Part shown: one piece after another, positions 7,429-16,881 of the stretch
How the letters are laid out: every line of letters starts with the position of its first letter
Position numbering within the stretch: the stretch's first letter is position 1
NCBI RefSeq assembly: GCF_029264495.1
Contig: NZ_JARIBH010000041.1
Span: 1-51,946, forward strand
Origin: Peptacetobacter sp.
GTDB lineage: Bacteria; Bacillota; Clostridia; Peptostreptococcales; Peptostreptococcaceae
DNA length: 51,946 bases
Reading direction: 5' to 3'
The notes under the pieces: generated by a model
What the model saw: only the letters and a program-made list of their open reading frames with translations
What the model was told of the DNA's origin: nothing
The model's database searches: none
Made by a program: the position numbers and the translations under genes

Positions 7429-9498
7429 CTATTTATATTCTATCTTATTTAAGTCACATATAGAAAGCATTGTATCTGATATATTTTTTAGCATATTTAA
7501 TCTGTTATTTCTTATATTATCATCTTTATCCATTACCATAACATTATCAAACATATTATCTACTGCTGGTTTTAAAGTAGCAAATGAATCTAGTGCTTTT
7601 CCATATTCTTTAGCTTCTAGATAGTCTTTTACTTCTTCTTTAACTGATTTAAATGATTCATATAATTCTTTTTCTGGAGATTCAACTAATAAAGATTCTT
7701 CTACAGTTATACCTTCAGCTTTTTCAGCTAAAGTAGAAACTCTATTAAATGCTGTAAGCATTTCAACTAATTCATCTTTATTTATCCATTCATTAAGTTC
7801 TAATGCTCTTTGATGCATGTCTGATATATCATTTATATCTGCGTTTAATATAGCTTCAACAACATCATATCTTATACCCATATCTCTAAACATATTTTTA
7901 ATTCTTTCTGCACAGAAGTCCATCATCTGTCCAACAACTTCTTCTTTATTAAATTCTAAATCAGAATAATTATCAAGAGCTGCTTCAGATATTTCTTTTA
8001 TATCTATAGTTAATTTATTAGACATTAATATATTTAGTATTCCTAGTGCTTGTCTTCTTAATGCAAATGGGTCTTGAGAACCTGTTGGCTGTATACCTAT
8101 TGCAAAGAAACCAGCTATTGAATCAAGTTTATCAGCTATTGATACTATAGAACCTTCTAAAGATGTAGGTAATTCTGCACCAGCTGCTATTGGCATATAG
8201 TGTTCGTATATCGCTAAAGAAACTTCAGGATTTTCACCTTCTAATTTAGAATATTCCATTCCCATATATCCCTGAAGTTCATCAAATTCAAATACCATAT
8301 TTGTAACAAGGTCTGCTTTACAAAGTTCTGCTGCTCTTACTACATTAGATTTTTTATCTGTGCATCCTAATGCATCTACTATTTTTGCTGAAAGTTTTGT
8401 TATTCTTTCAGATTTATCATATATTGTTCCAAGTTTTTCTTGGAATACAACTGTTTTTAGTCTATCTTTAAAGAACGCTAAATTTCTTTTTGTATCTTCT
8501 TTATAGAAGAATAATGCATCTGCAAGTCTTGCTTCAAGAACTTTTTCATTACCTGCTTTTACATTTTCAATTCCATAGCTATCACCATTTCTAACAGCTA
8601 TAAAATACGGTAATAAATCACCATTTTTATCTTCTACTGGGAAATATCTTTGATGATCTTGCATAGGTGTTATTACTACTCTCTTTGGAAGTTTTAAATA
8701 TTCTTTATCAAATTCTCCATAAAATGCAGTTGGATATTCAACTATACAAGTTACTTCATCAAGTAAATCTTCATCCATTACGACTTTTCCACCTAATGAC
8801 TCTGCTACCTTGTTAGCTTGTTCAACTATTATAGCTTTTCTTTCTTCTTGATCAAGTATTACAAAGTTTTCTTTTAATTTATCTTTGTAATCTTCTACTG
8901 AATTTACTATTATTTCTTTAGAACCTAAGAATCTATGCCCTTTTGTTACATTAGATGCTATTATTCCTTCTAAATCTACTGGTAATACTTCATCATTAAG
9001 AAGTGCTACTAACCATCTTATAGGTCTAACAAATCTTATATCTTTTCCTGCCCAGTGCATTGCTTTTGGAAATACAACTGATTTTACAGCAAGTGGAAGT
9101 ATTTCTTTTAATACCTCTGATGTTTCAGCTCCACTTTCTTTTATTGTAGCAAATAGATATTCATCTTTCCCTACTTGTTTAAAATATATGTCTTCAGGAT
9201 TTAATCCTTTACTTCTCATAAAACCTTGTGCAGGTTTTGTAAAGTTTCCATCAGCGTCTAATGATATTTTTTTAGAAGGTCCTTTTACTTCTTCTTCTAA
9301 ATCTTCTTGTTTATTAGATAATCCTTCTATAATAAAAGTTAATCTTCTAGGTGTTGCATATGTTTTTATTTCATCAAATTTTACTCTTTTTTCTTCAAGC
9401 ATTTTTTCAGTACTTTCTTTTATCTGTTTTAAAGTACTTGCAACAAATCTTGATGGCATTTCTTCAACGCCTACTTCAAATAAAAGGTAGTTATTCAT
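7429..9498 (-). CDS. glyS: glycine--tRNA ligase beta subunit
   Basis: This is the beta subunit of the alpha2-beta2 glycyl-tRNA synthetase, which binds tRNA-Gly and is needed for aminoacylation. The 689-aa length and the N-terminal LLFEVGVEEMPSRFV are typical. The sequence also has TPRRLTF, HWAGKDIRFVRPIRWLVAL and TPMQDHQRYFPV, family signatures, and the motif QPTGSQDPFALRRQALGI. It overlaps glyQ by one base (TAATG), so the two are translationally coupled and made in equal amounts. The terminator follows directly. Confidence 0.97.
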   Translation of the reverse strand: MNNYLLFEVGVEEMPSRFVASTLKQIKESTEKMLEEKRVKFDEIKTYATPRRLTFIIEGLSNKQEDLEEEVKGPSKKISLDADGNFTKPAQGFMRSKGLNPEDIYFKQVGKDEYLFATIKESGAETSEVLKEILPLAVKSVVFPKAMHWAGKDIRFVRPIRWLVALLNDEVLPVDLEGIIASNVTKGHRFLGSKEIIVNSVEDYKDKLKENFVILDQEERKAIIVEQANKVAESLGGKVVMDEDLLDEVTCIVEYPTAFYGEFDKEYLKLPKRVVITPMQDHQRYFPVEDKNGDLLPYFIAVRNGDSYGIENVKAGNEKVLEARLADALFFYKEDTKRNLAFFKDRLKTVVFQEKLGTIYDKSERITKLSAKIVDALGCTDKKSNVVRAAELCKADLVTNMVFEFDELQGYMGMEYSKLEGENPEVSLAIYEHYMPIAAGAELPTSLEGSIVSIADKLDSIAGFFAIGIQPTGSQDPFALRRQALGILNILMSNKLTIDIKEISEAALDNYSDLEFNKEEVVGQMMDFCAERIKNMFRDMGIRYDVVEAILNADINDISDMHQRALELNEWINKDELVEMLTAFNRVSTLAEKAEGITVEESLLVESPEKELYESFKSVKEEVKDYLEAKEYGKALDSFATLKPAVDNMFDNVMVMDKDDNIRNNRLNMLKNISDTMLSICDLNKIEYK

Positions 9499-10379
9499 TA
9501 TTTGTCACCATCCTTCTTTAATAGAGGGAATCCCATTTCTTCTCTCTGTTTTATATATGTTTCAGCTATTACTTTTGCCATATTTCTTACTCTACCTATA
9601 AATGCAGCTCTTTGACTTACACCAATTGCTCCTCTAGCATCAAGAGTATTGAATGTATGAGAACATTTTAAAACATAATCATAAGAAGGTATAACAAGTC
9701 CTTTATCCATTAATTTTAATGCTTCTTTTTCATATTCATCAAATAAATGGAATAATAACTCTGCATTACATTCATCAAATGAGTATACTGAGTTTTCGTA
9801 TTCTTGTTTTTGGAATACATCTCCATAAGTTAATTCATCATTCCATTTTAAATCATATACACTATCTACATCCTGTATGTACATAGCTATTCTCTCAAGT
9901 CCATAAGTTATTTCTCCTGTTTCTAACTCACATTCTTGATTTCCTACTTGCTGGAAGTAAGTAAACTGAGTGATTTCCATTCCATCAAGCCAAACTTCCC
10001 AACCTAGGCCCCATGCACCTACTGTTGCACCTTCCCAGTTATCTTCTACAAATCTTATATCATGTTCTAATGGGTTTATACCTATTTCTTTTAAACTATC
10101 TAAATATAAGTCCTGTATATCATCTGGTGATGGTTTTAATATAACTTGGAATTGGTGATGTTGATATAATCTGTTTGGATTTTCTCCATATCTACCATCT
10201 GCTGGTCTTCTTGATGGTTCAACATAACACACTTTCCATGGTTCTGGACCAAGTGATCTTAAAAAAGTATTTGGATTCATTGTTCCTGCACCTTTTTCAA
10301 CATCATAAGGTTGTGTAATGATACATCCTTGCTTAGACCAATATTTCTGTAAAGCAAGAATCATCTCCTGAAAATTCAT
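9498..10379 (-). CDS. glyQ: glycine--tRNA ligase alpha subunit
   Basis: The alpha subunit carries the class II catalytic core for glycyl-adenylate formation. The 293-aa product starts [14 protein letters not shown] and contains [28 protein letters not shown] and [19 protein letters not shown], all diagnostic. A 13-residue-longer frame exists, but GGAGGG lies about 6 nt before the ATG at 10379, so this start is chosen. The stop overlaps the glyS start. I looked for a T-box leader (TGGNACCGCG on the coding strand) and found none; there is only a short hairpin next to the ribosome binding site. Confidence 0.97.
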   Translation of the reverse strand: MNFQEMILALQKYWSKQGCIITQPYDVEKGAGTMNPNTFLRSLGPEPWKVCYVEPSRRPADGRYGENPNRLYQHHQFQVILKPSPDDIQDLYLDSLKEIGINPLEHDIRFVEDNWEGATVGAWGLGWEVWLDGMEITQFTYFQQVGNQECELETGEITYGLERIAMYIQDVDSVYDLKWNDELTYGDVFQKQEYENSVYSFDECNAELLFHLFDEYEKEALKLMDKGLVIPSYDYVLKCSHTFNTLDARGAIGVSQRAAFIGRVRNMAKVIAETYIKQREEMGFPLLKKDGDK

Positions 10380-10402
10380 AAAAATCCCTCCTAAATATAT
10401 AT

Positions 10403-10426
10403 AGCCTTCCGCATACACGAAAGGCT
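10403..10426 (-). promoter_or_regulatory. Hairpin in the glyQ leader
   Basis: AGCCTTCCG (10403-10411) can pair with CGAAAGGCT (10418-10426) with one mismatch, about 10 nt upstream of the glyQ ribosome binding site. It lacks a U-tract on the minus strand, so it is not an ordinary terminator. It might affect glyQ translation or protect an mRNA end. The role is unproven. Confidence 0.4.
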
Positions 10427-10520
10427 ACTTTGCAATACTTTATATCTTTAAATATCAATTAATTTTTATTAATTAATATTAAATAACTTTAAATCAGTAA
10501 AATTAATTTTTATTAATCTG

Positions 10521-11147
10521 CTATTCAGCATTTTCGTCTTTTTCACATTCATTTATTAAATCATCTGTTATATCTTTATCATCTTTATTATCTTTCTTTT
10601 TAGACACTACATCTTTTAAATCTTTCGCCGTATTTAAAAACATATCTTTTAATACAATTGCCTTTTCTTCATTTAATTGGCCCAAATCAACTGATTCTCC
10701 ATCTGATTCATTTTGTATCTTAATTCTATATTTTGATAAAACAGCGGCAGACATACCAAGAACTGTCATAAGAGGCATTATGGCTGCTCCTAAAACCCCT
10801 ATAGTAAATGGTATATTCATCATAATTTTTCCATCTTTTTCTACAATTACTCTTACTTTATTACTCTTATCAAGTAACTCTTTTAATTGTATTTTTAATT
10901 CATCTATATCTTTTCCTATTTTTTCTTCTGTACTCTTTTTTGCTTCTTCGACATCAATTTTACTCTTTTCAAAAAAGTCTTCTACTTTTTTCTTTGCTTT
11001 AATTGCTCCAGAAGTTTCTTCTAGATAGATTATAGCATCAAGTATATCTCCTTCTGAATGAATAAGTGCTTCTTTAATTTCTTTATAACTAGCTGATGGA
11101 ACTCTTTCCATCACTTTATCTACCATTTCAATTGTTATATTGCTCAT
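10521..11147 (-). CDS. DUF4342 domain protein with UBA-like N-terminus
   Basis: The function is unknown. Residues 4-45 look like a UBA/CUE-type three-helix fold (ITIEMVDKVMERVP then ALIHSEGDILDAIIYLEE). A charged coiled-coil-like stretch covers 48-95. The DUF4342 core spans about 96-150, with VRVIVEKDGKIMMNIPFTIG and a hydrophobic segment (IGVLGAAIMPLMTVLGMSAAVL) that could be a membrane helix. The C-terminal 50 residues are highly charged. The ATG at 11147 has GGAG 9 nt upstream; the longer frame would overlap recO. It is 16 bp downstream of recO and probably co-transcribed with it. The binding partner is not known. Confidence 0.75.
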   Translation of the reverse strand: MSNITIEMVDKVMERVPSASYKEIKEALIHSEGDILDAIIYLEETSGAIKAKKKVEDFFEKSKIDVEEAKKSTEEKIGKDIDELKIQLKELLDKSNKVRVIVEKDGKIMMNIPFTIGVLGAAIMPLMTVLGMSAAVLSKYRIKIQNESDGESVDLGQLNEEKAIVLKDMFLNTAKDLKDVVSKKKDNKDDKDITDDLINECEKDENAE

Positions 11148-11163
11148 ATCTATCAGCTCCTTT

Positions 11164-11916
11164 TTAAAATTTATGTAAATCATTTAATATATTCAAAGAT
11201 TTCATATTTAAATTGCTTATATATGCTGTAAGATAATTTTTCATAAGTTTAGATAACTCTTTAGTCAGTATTTTATTGACTTTCGCCCTACTTACATCTT
11301 CAATTTCATTTGATAATATATAAGTCATAAGTCTTCTAGTTGTTATATCTAATCTAATATTTCCTATGAATTTATCTGCACAATTTTTACAAAGCATACC
11401 ACCTTCTTCTATATTAAATATTGCTCTTTGATCTGATATATCTCCACAAACACAACACTTATCTGTTATTGGCCTAAATCCCATACAATCTGAAAATTTA
11501 AGTTCAAAAGCAGCTGTTATAAATTCTTTATCCACATCTTTTTGAGTCAAAAGATACATAGTTTTCACTAATAAAGAAAATAGTTTATGATTTGTTTGAT
11601 TTTCTAAAAGAGAATTTTCTACTAATCTAGATATATATGAAGCATAAGAAAATGCATCTATATCATATGAAATATCATAAAAACTTTTTATAATTTCACT
11701 TTGAGATACTCTATACATTCCTCTCTGCTTTTTTAATGTAAAATTACTATATGCAAAAAGTTGTGATGAAGGAAGTAGTGCTGATTTATTTCTTTTAGCA
11801 CCTTTGGCTATTGCTGATACTTTTCCAAGATTTCTTGTAAATAATGTCAATATTACATCATTTTCTGAATATCTAGAAGTTCTAAGGACTATACCTTGTG
11901 TATTTAATATAACCAA
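11164..11916 (-). CDS. recO: DNA repair protein RecO
   Basis: RecO loads RecA with RecR and anneals single strands in recombinational repair. The N-terminal OB fold begins [21 protein letters not shown], and a four-cysteine zinc site (CCVCG and CKNC) lies near the middle of the C-terminal half. The product is about 250 aa, normal length. The frame opens at an ATG at 11934, but GGAGG lies within its first codons and nothing precedes that ATG. A TTG at 11916, about 11 nt after the GGAGG, fits better and gives the usual short N-terminus. The start is therefore moderately uncertain. The position between era and glyQ matches other Firmicutes. Confidence 0.9.
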   Translation of the reverse strand: MVILNTQGIVLRTSRYSENDVILTLFTRNLGKVSAIAKGAKRNKSALLPSSQLFAYSNFTLKKQRGMYRVSQSEIIKSFYDISYDIDAFSYASYISRLVENSLLENQTNHKLFSLLVKTMYLLTQKDVDKEFITAAFELKFSDCMGFRPITDKCCVCGDISDQRAIFNIEEGGMLCKNCADKFIGNIRLDITTRRLMTYILSNEIEDVSRAKVNKILTKELSKLMKNYLTAYISNLNMKSLNILNDLHKF

Positions 11917-12086
11917 ATCTATCAATCCCTCCATAATAAAAGTCTAGTCTAAAATTTTTAATATCTAAAATTTTAATTTCAAAATAAGAATTATCTTATT
12001 ATTAGTTAAAAAATATATTTATTATTTTAATTATACTATATTTTTGTTAATATTTATATATTTATATTGCTATTATCTTTAATATA

Positions 12087-13472
12087 TTATCCCATTATTT
12101 GAGAAAGTATTGTAACTGATGTTAAGTAATATGCTCCTATTCCTATTATATCCAAAAGAGTTGATATAACAGGAGCTGATATAGTAGTTGGATCTAAGTC
12201 CATTTTTGTAAACATCACTGGTGCTAAAACTCCTATTATAGCCCCAATAACCATATTTACAAATAGCGATATTGATATGACTAAAGCCATATTAAAGTTC
12301 TTTCCTACTAAATATATTGCTATTGCTGCAATAATACTACTTACTAATCCTGTAATTATACCAACTATCCATTCTTTAGCAATATCTTTAACTGTCATAT
12401 CCCTATTGGATAGAGTTATTATTGTAACTGAAGATGTTTGGCAACCTACATTACCACCCATTCCTATAACTAATGGTACAAAGAATAAAAGTTGCACAAA
12501 TCTTGTATCTATTAAACTATCAAAATTGGACATTAAAGAAGCCGCTATAAGACCACCCAATAATGTCAGTAAAAGCCAAGGTAATCTCCCTCTTATTGAA
12601 GAAAAAATTTGTTGTGATAAAGTTGAATTTTCATCTTCAGCTGCATCTCTTTCATGTTCAGAACTTCCCGCTAACTTATACATATCTTCATTAGCTTCTT
12701 CTTCCATAACATCTATTATATCGTCAACTTTTATTATTCCTCTAAGTTTTCCCTCTTTGTCGACAACTGGAATTGCAACCAAATTGTATTTAGATACTAA
12801 CCTTACAGCTTCTTCTCTATCTTCATAATCATAAACTGATATTAAATTTTCAATCATTAAATCTTCAACTATAGCATCATCTCTAGCTACTATAAGTTCT
12901 CGAAGTGATAAAACTCCAACTAATTTTTCTTCATCATCTACTACATATATATAATAAATAGTCTCAGCATCCTCTGCTTCTTCTCTCATTTTTTCAATTG
13001 CTTGAAGTGCAGTCATATCTTTATTTATAGATATATAACCTTTTGTCATTGTTCCACCAGCTGTATCGTCTTCATAGAATAAAAGTTCTTTTACTCCTTC
13101 AGCATCCTCTGGATTTAGATAATCTATAATTTTTAATCTTTCATCTTCTTCAAGTTCATTTAAAATATCTGCCATATCACCTAAAGACATACATTCTAAT
13201 ATGTTTTTTGCATGTTCTATTTCTAATTTAGAAAGCATTTTACTAAAAAATGCTACTCCACTTTCTTCTAATATAGAAGCTGCCATATCACTTGGAAGAA
13301 TCTCAAATAATTTTACTTGCATTTCTTCATCTTCCAAATTTTCCATAACATCATATATATCTATTATATGATATTCTTCAAGTAATTCTCTAAGTTCAAA
13401 ATATCTATGATTTTCAATTAACGATTTGACCTCGTCCACCAAATCTTGTGATGTTTCTTGCATCCTGTCCAT
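12087..13472 (-). CDS. mgtE: magnesium transporter MgtE
   Basis: MgtE is a dimeric Mg2+ channel whose cytosolic domains close the pore when Mg2+ is plentiful. The order here is an N domain of helical repeats (to about 130), a CBS pair (about 135-255) and five membrane helices at the C-terminus (about 285-460), including GGNVGCQTSSVTI and the DLDPTT segment of the pore region. The 461-aa length is normal. The frame opens with GTG at 13481, but GGTGG overlaps that codon and sits 5 nt before the ATG at 13472, so the ATG is used. It lies 40 bp after era. No M-box riboswitch was seen upstream. Confidence 0.95.
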   Translation of the reverse strand: MDRMQETSQDLVDEVKSLIENHRYFELRELLEEYHIIDIYDVMENLEDEEMQVKLFEILPSDMAASILEESGVAFFSKMLSKLEIEHAKNILECMSLGDMADILNELEEDERLKIIDYLNPEDAEGVKELLFYEDDTAGGTMTKGYISINKDMTALQAIEKMREEAEDAETIYYIYVVDDEEKLVGVLSLRELIVARDDAIVEDLMIENLISVYDYEDREEAVRLVSKYNLVAIPVVDKEGKLRGIIKVDDIIDVMEEEANEDMYKLAGSSEHERDAAEDENSTLSQQIFSSIRGRLPWLLLTLLGGLIAASLMSNFDSLIDTRFVQLLFFVPLVIGMGGNVGCQTSSVTIITLSNRDMTVKDIAKEWIVGIITGLVSSIIAAIAIYLVGKNFNMALVISISLFVNMVIGAIIGVLAPVMFTKMDLDPTTISAPVISTLLDIIGIGAYYLTSVTILSQIMG

Positions 13473-13512
13473 TTTATCCACCTTTTTATTATATTTTGTA
13501 TTTTAAATACAA

Positions 13513-14409
13513 TTAATTATTATCATTGAGCCCAAAATTATTTATATAATTTTGTAAATTTCTCCAGTTTTCTTTTACTTTTACCCATAACTGAAGATTT
13601 ATTTGAGAACCTAAAAGTAATTCTATATCTTGTCTTGCAGATTTACCTATTCCTTTTAGTTTTCTTCCACCTTTTCCAATTATTATACCTTTATGAGAAT
13701 CTCTTTCACAGTATATAACTGCAGATATATCTATTATATCTTTATTTTGTCTTTTTTTCATTCTTTCAATTTCAACTGCTACTCCATGTGGCACTTCATC
13801 ATCAACATAATGAAGCACTTTTTCTCTTATAAGTTCTGCTATAAGCACTCTTTCTGGTTGATCTGTTACCATATAATCAGGGAAATATTTAGGTCCTTCT
13901 TCTAAATCTCCTTTTATAACATCTATAAGAGTATTTACATTTTTGCCTTTTAATGCTGATATTGGTACGATTTCTTTAAATATTTTTTCATCATCATACA
14001 TTTTTATTAAATCAAATAATTCATCTTTATCTGCTATTTGATCTATTTTGTTTATCACTAAAACTATTGGAGTTTTTGATCCCCTTAAATCTTCTATTAT
14101 TCTTCTATCTCCAGGTCCTATTTTTCTTGAATCATCTACAACAAATAATATTAAATCTACATTGCTAAATGCATCTGTAGCTGCCTTTACCATTATTTCT
14201 CCAAGTTTATTTTTAGGTTTATGTATTCCTGGTGTATCTAAAAATACTACTTGAGATTCTTCATCTGTATATACTGCTTGAATTGTATTTCTAGTTGTTT
14301 GAGGCTTATTACTCATTATAGCTATTTTTTCGCCTACAACATTATTCATTAAAGTAGATTTTCCTACATTTGGTCTACCTACTATACTGACAAATCCTGA
14401 TTTAAACAT
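13513..14409 (-). CDS. era: GTPase Era
   Basis: Era is an essential GTPase that binds 16S rRNA near its 3' end and assists 30S assembly. Visible motifs are the P-loop GRPNVGKST (11-19), DTPG (58-61), NKID (120-123) and the C-terminal KH domain with GKGGRKLKGIGKSARQ. The 298-aa length is typical. The start ATG has AGGAG 8 nt upstream. It is 21 bp downstream of the kinase/PAP2 fusion gene and followed by mgtE. The cdd gene that separates dgkA from era in Bacillus is not present. Confidence 0.97.
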   Translation of the reverse strand: MFKSGFVSIVGRPNVGKSTLMNNVVGEKIAIMSNKPQTTRNTIQAVYTDEESQVVFLDTPGIHKPKNKLGEIMVKAATDAFSNVDLILFVVDDSRKIGPGDRRIIEDLRGSKTPIVLVINKIDQIADKDELFDLIKMYDDEKIFKEIVPISALKGKNVNTLIDVIKGDLEEGPKYFPDYMVTDQPERVLIAELIREKVLHYVDDEVPHGVAVEIERMKKRQNKDIIDISAVIYCERDSHKGIIIGKGGRKLKGIGKSARQDIELLLGSQINLQLWVKVKENWRNLQNYINNFGLNDNN

Positions 14410-14430
14410 ATAATTTTCTCCTATCTTTTA

Positions 14431-15162
14431 TTAATAAAAAATACCTAATTGGAATACTAATATAGCTATTAATGTACCTAATACACCTCCTGCTACCGTC
14501 TCCCAAAACGTATGTATTTTCCCTTCTATTCTACTTTGTGCAACTAAAACTGCCATTAAATATGCAAGTGTTGACGCCTCCACTCTTTCTGTCATAAGAG
14601 TTATTGCTGTTGCTATTGCAAAAGATAATGCTGCATGTCCACTTGGCATTCCTCCTTTTAATGGAGTTCCTGTATTTGTTATTGCTTTTGCTACAACAAC
14701 AGAAAGCAATACCAACAAAATGCATATAAGTGTTATGTGCATTTCAGATTCTCTTATTGAATATATAAGATACCCTGAAAGTTCTGTTAGTTTATCATAA
14801 AAAATAATATATCCTACAGCAACTGCATTTAGCGAAACTACTAAAACTGCTCCTGCTGCTACATCTTTAGCAATTTTTGCCAATTCGTGATACTCTGACG
14901 TAACTAAATCGACAGTTTTTTCTACTGCAGTATTAAACATTTCTGCAACAATTACAAGTGTTATAGCTATTAAAAGCATTATAAATTCTAACTTTGATAA
15001 TTTAAAAAACAAACTAATAACTAAAACCATAACTGCTATTAAATAATGGATTTTCATATTTCTTTCTGATTTAAAAGTATATATTATCCCTTCTATTGCA
15101 GCGTTAAAAGATTTTATTATATTTTGCTTTCTTTTCTTTTTTTTCTTACCATTTTCTTCCAT
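14431..15162 (-). CDS. Fused diacylglycerol/undecaprenol kinase and PAP2-type phosphatase
   Basis: The N-terminal half (15-125) is a DgkA-type membrane kinase with three helices, EMFNTAVE (74-81) and KIAKDVAAGAV (96-106). In Gram-positive bacteria this family phosphorylates undecaprenol. The C-terminal half (about 140-243) is a PAP2 domain with PSGH (173-176) and SRIEGKIH (210-217), the second and third phosphatase motifs, although the first motif is reduced to KAITNTGTPLKG and the last acidic residue is Glu. One protein may thus add and remove the lipid phosphate. GGAG lies about 10 nt before the ATG. The neighbours ybeY and era are as in other Firmicutes, where the gene usually encodes the kinase alone. 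Confidence 0.88.
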   Translation of the reverse strand: MEENGKKKKKRKQNIIKSFNAAIEGIIYTFKSERNMKIHYLIAVMVLVISLFFKLSKLEFIMLLIAITLVIVAEMFNTAVEKTVDLVTSEYHELAKIAKDVAAGAVLVVSLNAVAVGYIIFYDKLTELSGYLIYSIRESEMHITLICILLVLLSVVVAKAITNTGTPLKGGMPSGHAALSFAIATAITLMTERVEASTLAYLMAVLVAQSRIEGKIHTFWETVAGGVLGTLIAILVFQLGIFY

Positions 15163-15187
15163 AGCAATATACTCCTTTTACTAAAAA

Positions 15188-15649
15188 CTAATTTCTAGTT
15201 ATATTTAATTTAGTAAGTACTGCTTCTTCTTTTTCTCTCATTTCTTTAGTATTTTCTTCTGTATCATGGTCATATCCTAAAAGATGGAACATACTATGAC
15301 ATACTAAAAAACATACTTCTCTTTCAAAGCTATGTCCATATTCTACACTTTGTTCTAATGCTCTTTCAAGAGATATAACTATATCACCTAAAGATTGTTC
15401 TTCATATTCTACATCTTCAAATTCATCTGATAGCATAGGGAATGATAATACATCTGTTGCTCTATCAACTCCTCTAAATTGTTTGTTAAGTTCATGAATT
15501 TCTTTATTATCTACAAAAGATATACTTATATCATAATCATCACTATATCCTTCATAATCTAATACTTCTTCTACTATATCTTCTATTTTTTCATAAATTT
15601 CATCACTAAGGTCTATTTTTTCTTGTCTATCATCAAATATATATCTCAT
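15188..15649 (-). CDS. ybeY: endoribonuclease YbeY
   Basis: YbeY is a metal-dependent RNase used in 16S rRNA 3'-end maturation and ribosome quality control. The zinc site HSMFHLLGYDHD is intact (H118, H122, H128), and the preceding RGVDRATDVLSFP is typical. The 153-aa length is normal. The ATG has GGAG about 7 nt upstream. It follows phoH by 15 bp. The membrane HD phosphodiesterase gene (pgpH/yqfF) often found between phoH and ybeY is absent. Confidence 0.96.
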   Translation of the reverse strand: MRYIFDDRQEKIDLSDEIYEKIEDIVEEVLDYEGYSDDYDISISFVDNKEIHELNKQFRGVDRATDVLSFPMLSDEFEDVEYEEQSLGDIVISLERALEQSVEYGHSFEREVCFLVCHSMFHLLGYDHDTEENTKEMREKEEAVLTKLNITRN

Positions 15650-15664
15650 AATATCTCCTACTTT

Positions 15665-16666
15665 TTATTTGTTTTTTCTCTTTTTTTCTTCTATTTTTTC
15701 TTTTTTATAAGCTTCTTTTCTATCATATTTATCATATGCTTTTATTATTCTTTGTACTAACTCATGTCTAACTACATCTCTATCAGTTAATTCTTTAATT
15801 CCTATTCCTTTTACATCTTTTAATATATATGTAGCTTGTACTAATCCACTTTTTTTATTAGATGGTAAATCTGTTTGAGTTATATCTCCTGTAACAACTG
15901 CTTTAGAACCAAAACCTAATCTAGTCAAAAACATCTTCATTTGTTCTGATGTAGTATTTTGTGCTTCATCTAAAATTATAAATGCATTATCTAATGTTCT
16001 TCCCCTCATAAATGCAAGAGGAGCAACTTCTATAATACCTCTTTCTATATATTTATTAACTTTATCTCCACCTAGCATATCAAACAAAGCATCATAGAGT
16101 GGTCTTAAATATGGATCTATTTTTTCTTGTAAATCTCCAGGTAAATAACCTAAACTCTCACCAGCTTCAACTGCAGGTCTAGTTAATACTATCCTATTTA
16201 CTTCATCTCTTTTAAATGCTTGTACTGCCATAGCAACTGCTAAATACGTTTTTCCTGTACCTGCTGGACCTACCCCAAATGTAATATCATTATTTTCTAT
16301 TAATTTTACATACTCTTTTTGGCCTAATGTTTTAGGTTGTACTGGAGTTCCTTTTTTAGTAAGAACTATTGTTCCTTCTAGTTCTTGTATTCTATTTTCA
16401 TCACCATCATTAAGTAAAGATATAGAATATAGTATTGATTGTTTATCTAATGATTTTCCTTTTGATACTGTAGTGTGTAATTCATTTAATAAACTATTTG
16501 CAGCTTCTACATTTTTTTCTTCACCTATTATTATTAAATTGCCTTCTCTAAGAGTTGTATCTATATTAAGTGCTTTTTCTATAAGCTTAATATTTTCATC
16601 AAAATTTCCAAATAATTCTCTTTCAAAATTTGGTTCTGATATAAGAAATTTCTTTTGTACTATCAA
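15665..16666 (-). CDS. phoH: PhoH family ATPase
   Basis: PhoH-like proteins are cytoplasmic P-loop ATPases linked to RNA metabolism and commonly encoded beside YbeY. The 333-aa product has an N-terminal KH-like region (to about 75), a Walker A motif GPAGTGKT (133-140) and DEAQN (233-237) as Walker B. The C-terminus is a lysine-rich tail. The start is TTG at 16666, 10 nt after a strong GGAGG; a GTG in between is out of frame and closes at once. It is the first gene of the phoH-ybeY-dgkA-era run. The sporulation genes yqfC/yqfD are not found upstream. Confidence 0.94.
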   Translation of the reverse strand: MIVQKKFLISEPNFERELFGNFDENIKLIEKALNIDTTLREGNLIIIGEEKNVEAANSLLNELHTTVSKGKSLDKQSILYSISLLNDGDENRIQELEGTIVLTKKGTPVQPKTLGQKEYVKLIENNDITFGVGPAGTGKTYLAVAMAVQAFKRDEVNRIVLTRPAVEAGESLGYLPGDLQEKIDPYLRPLYDALFDMLGGDKVNKYIERGIIEVAPLAFMRGRTLDNAFIILDEAQNTTSEQMKMFLTRLGFGSKAVVTGDITQTDLPSNKKSGLVQATYILKDVKGIGIKELTDRDVVRHELVQRIIKAYDKYDRKEAYKKEKIEEKKRKNK

Positions 16667-16800
16667 TTCACTATTTCCTCCTAGCCAAAATATCTATCAT
16701 TTTTAATTTTAATTAATTATTTATAATTCTACATTCTATATTATACCATTTTTATTAATTATTTCATAATTATTTTAATTGCTTTAAATTTTTATTTAAA

Positions 16801-16850
16801 AATAAAAATACAGATTAAAATTTATTTAACTATAAATAAACTTAATCTGT
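16801..16850 (-). terminator. Terminator of the flavin reductase gene
   Basis: A long imperfect hairpin has outer arms ACAGATTAA (16810-16818) and TTAATCTGT (16842-16850) and additional inner pairing. On the minus strand it is followed by a T-rich tail. It lies about 30 nt after the flavin reductase stop. Confidence 0.75.
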
Positions 16851-16881
16851 ATTTTATAAATTCATTAAAACTTTTTTATAC

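Noticed and set aside
10380-10520. T-box riboswitch upstream of glyQ
   Set aside because: Glycyl-tRNA synthetase genes often have one, but the T-box core sequence and specifier stem are absent; only a small hairpin is present.
12277-12828. A 183-codon open frame on the plus strand inside mgtE
   Set aside because: It lies wholly inside mgtE on the other strand, has no ribosome binding site and an amino-acid make-up (rich in Ile, Ser, Leu) typical of antisense reading.
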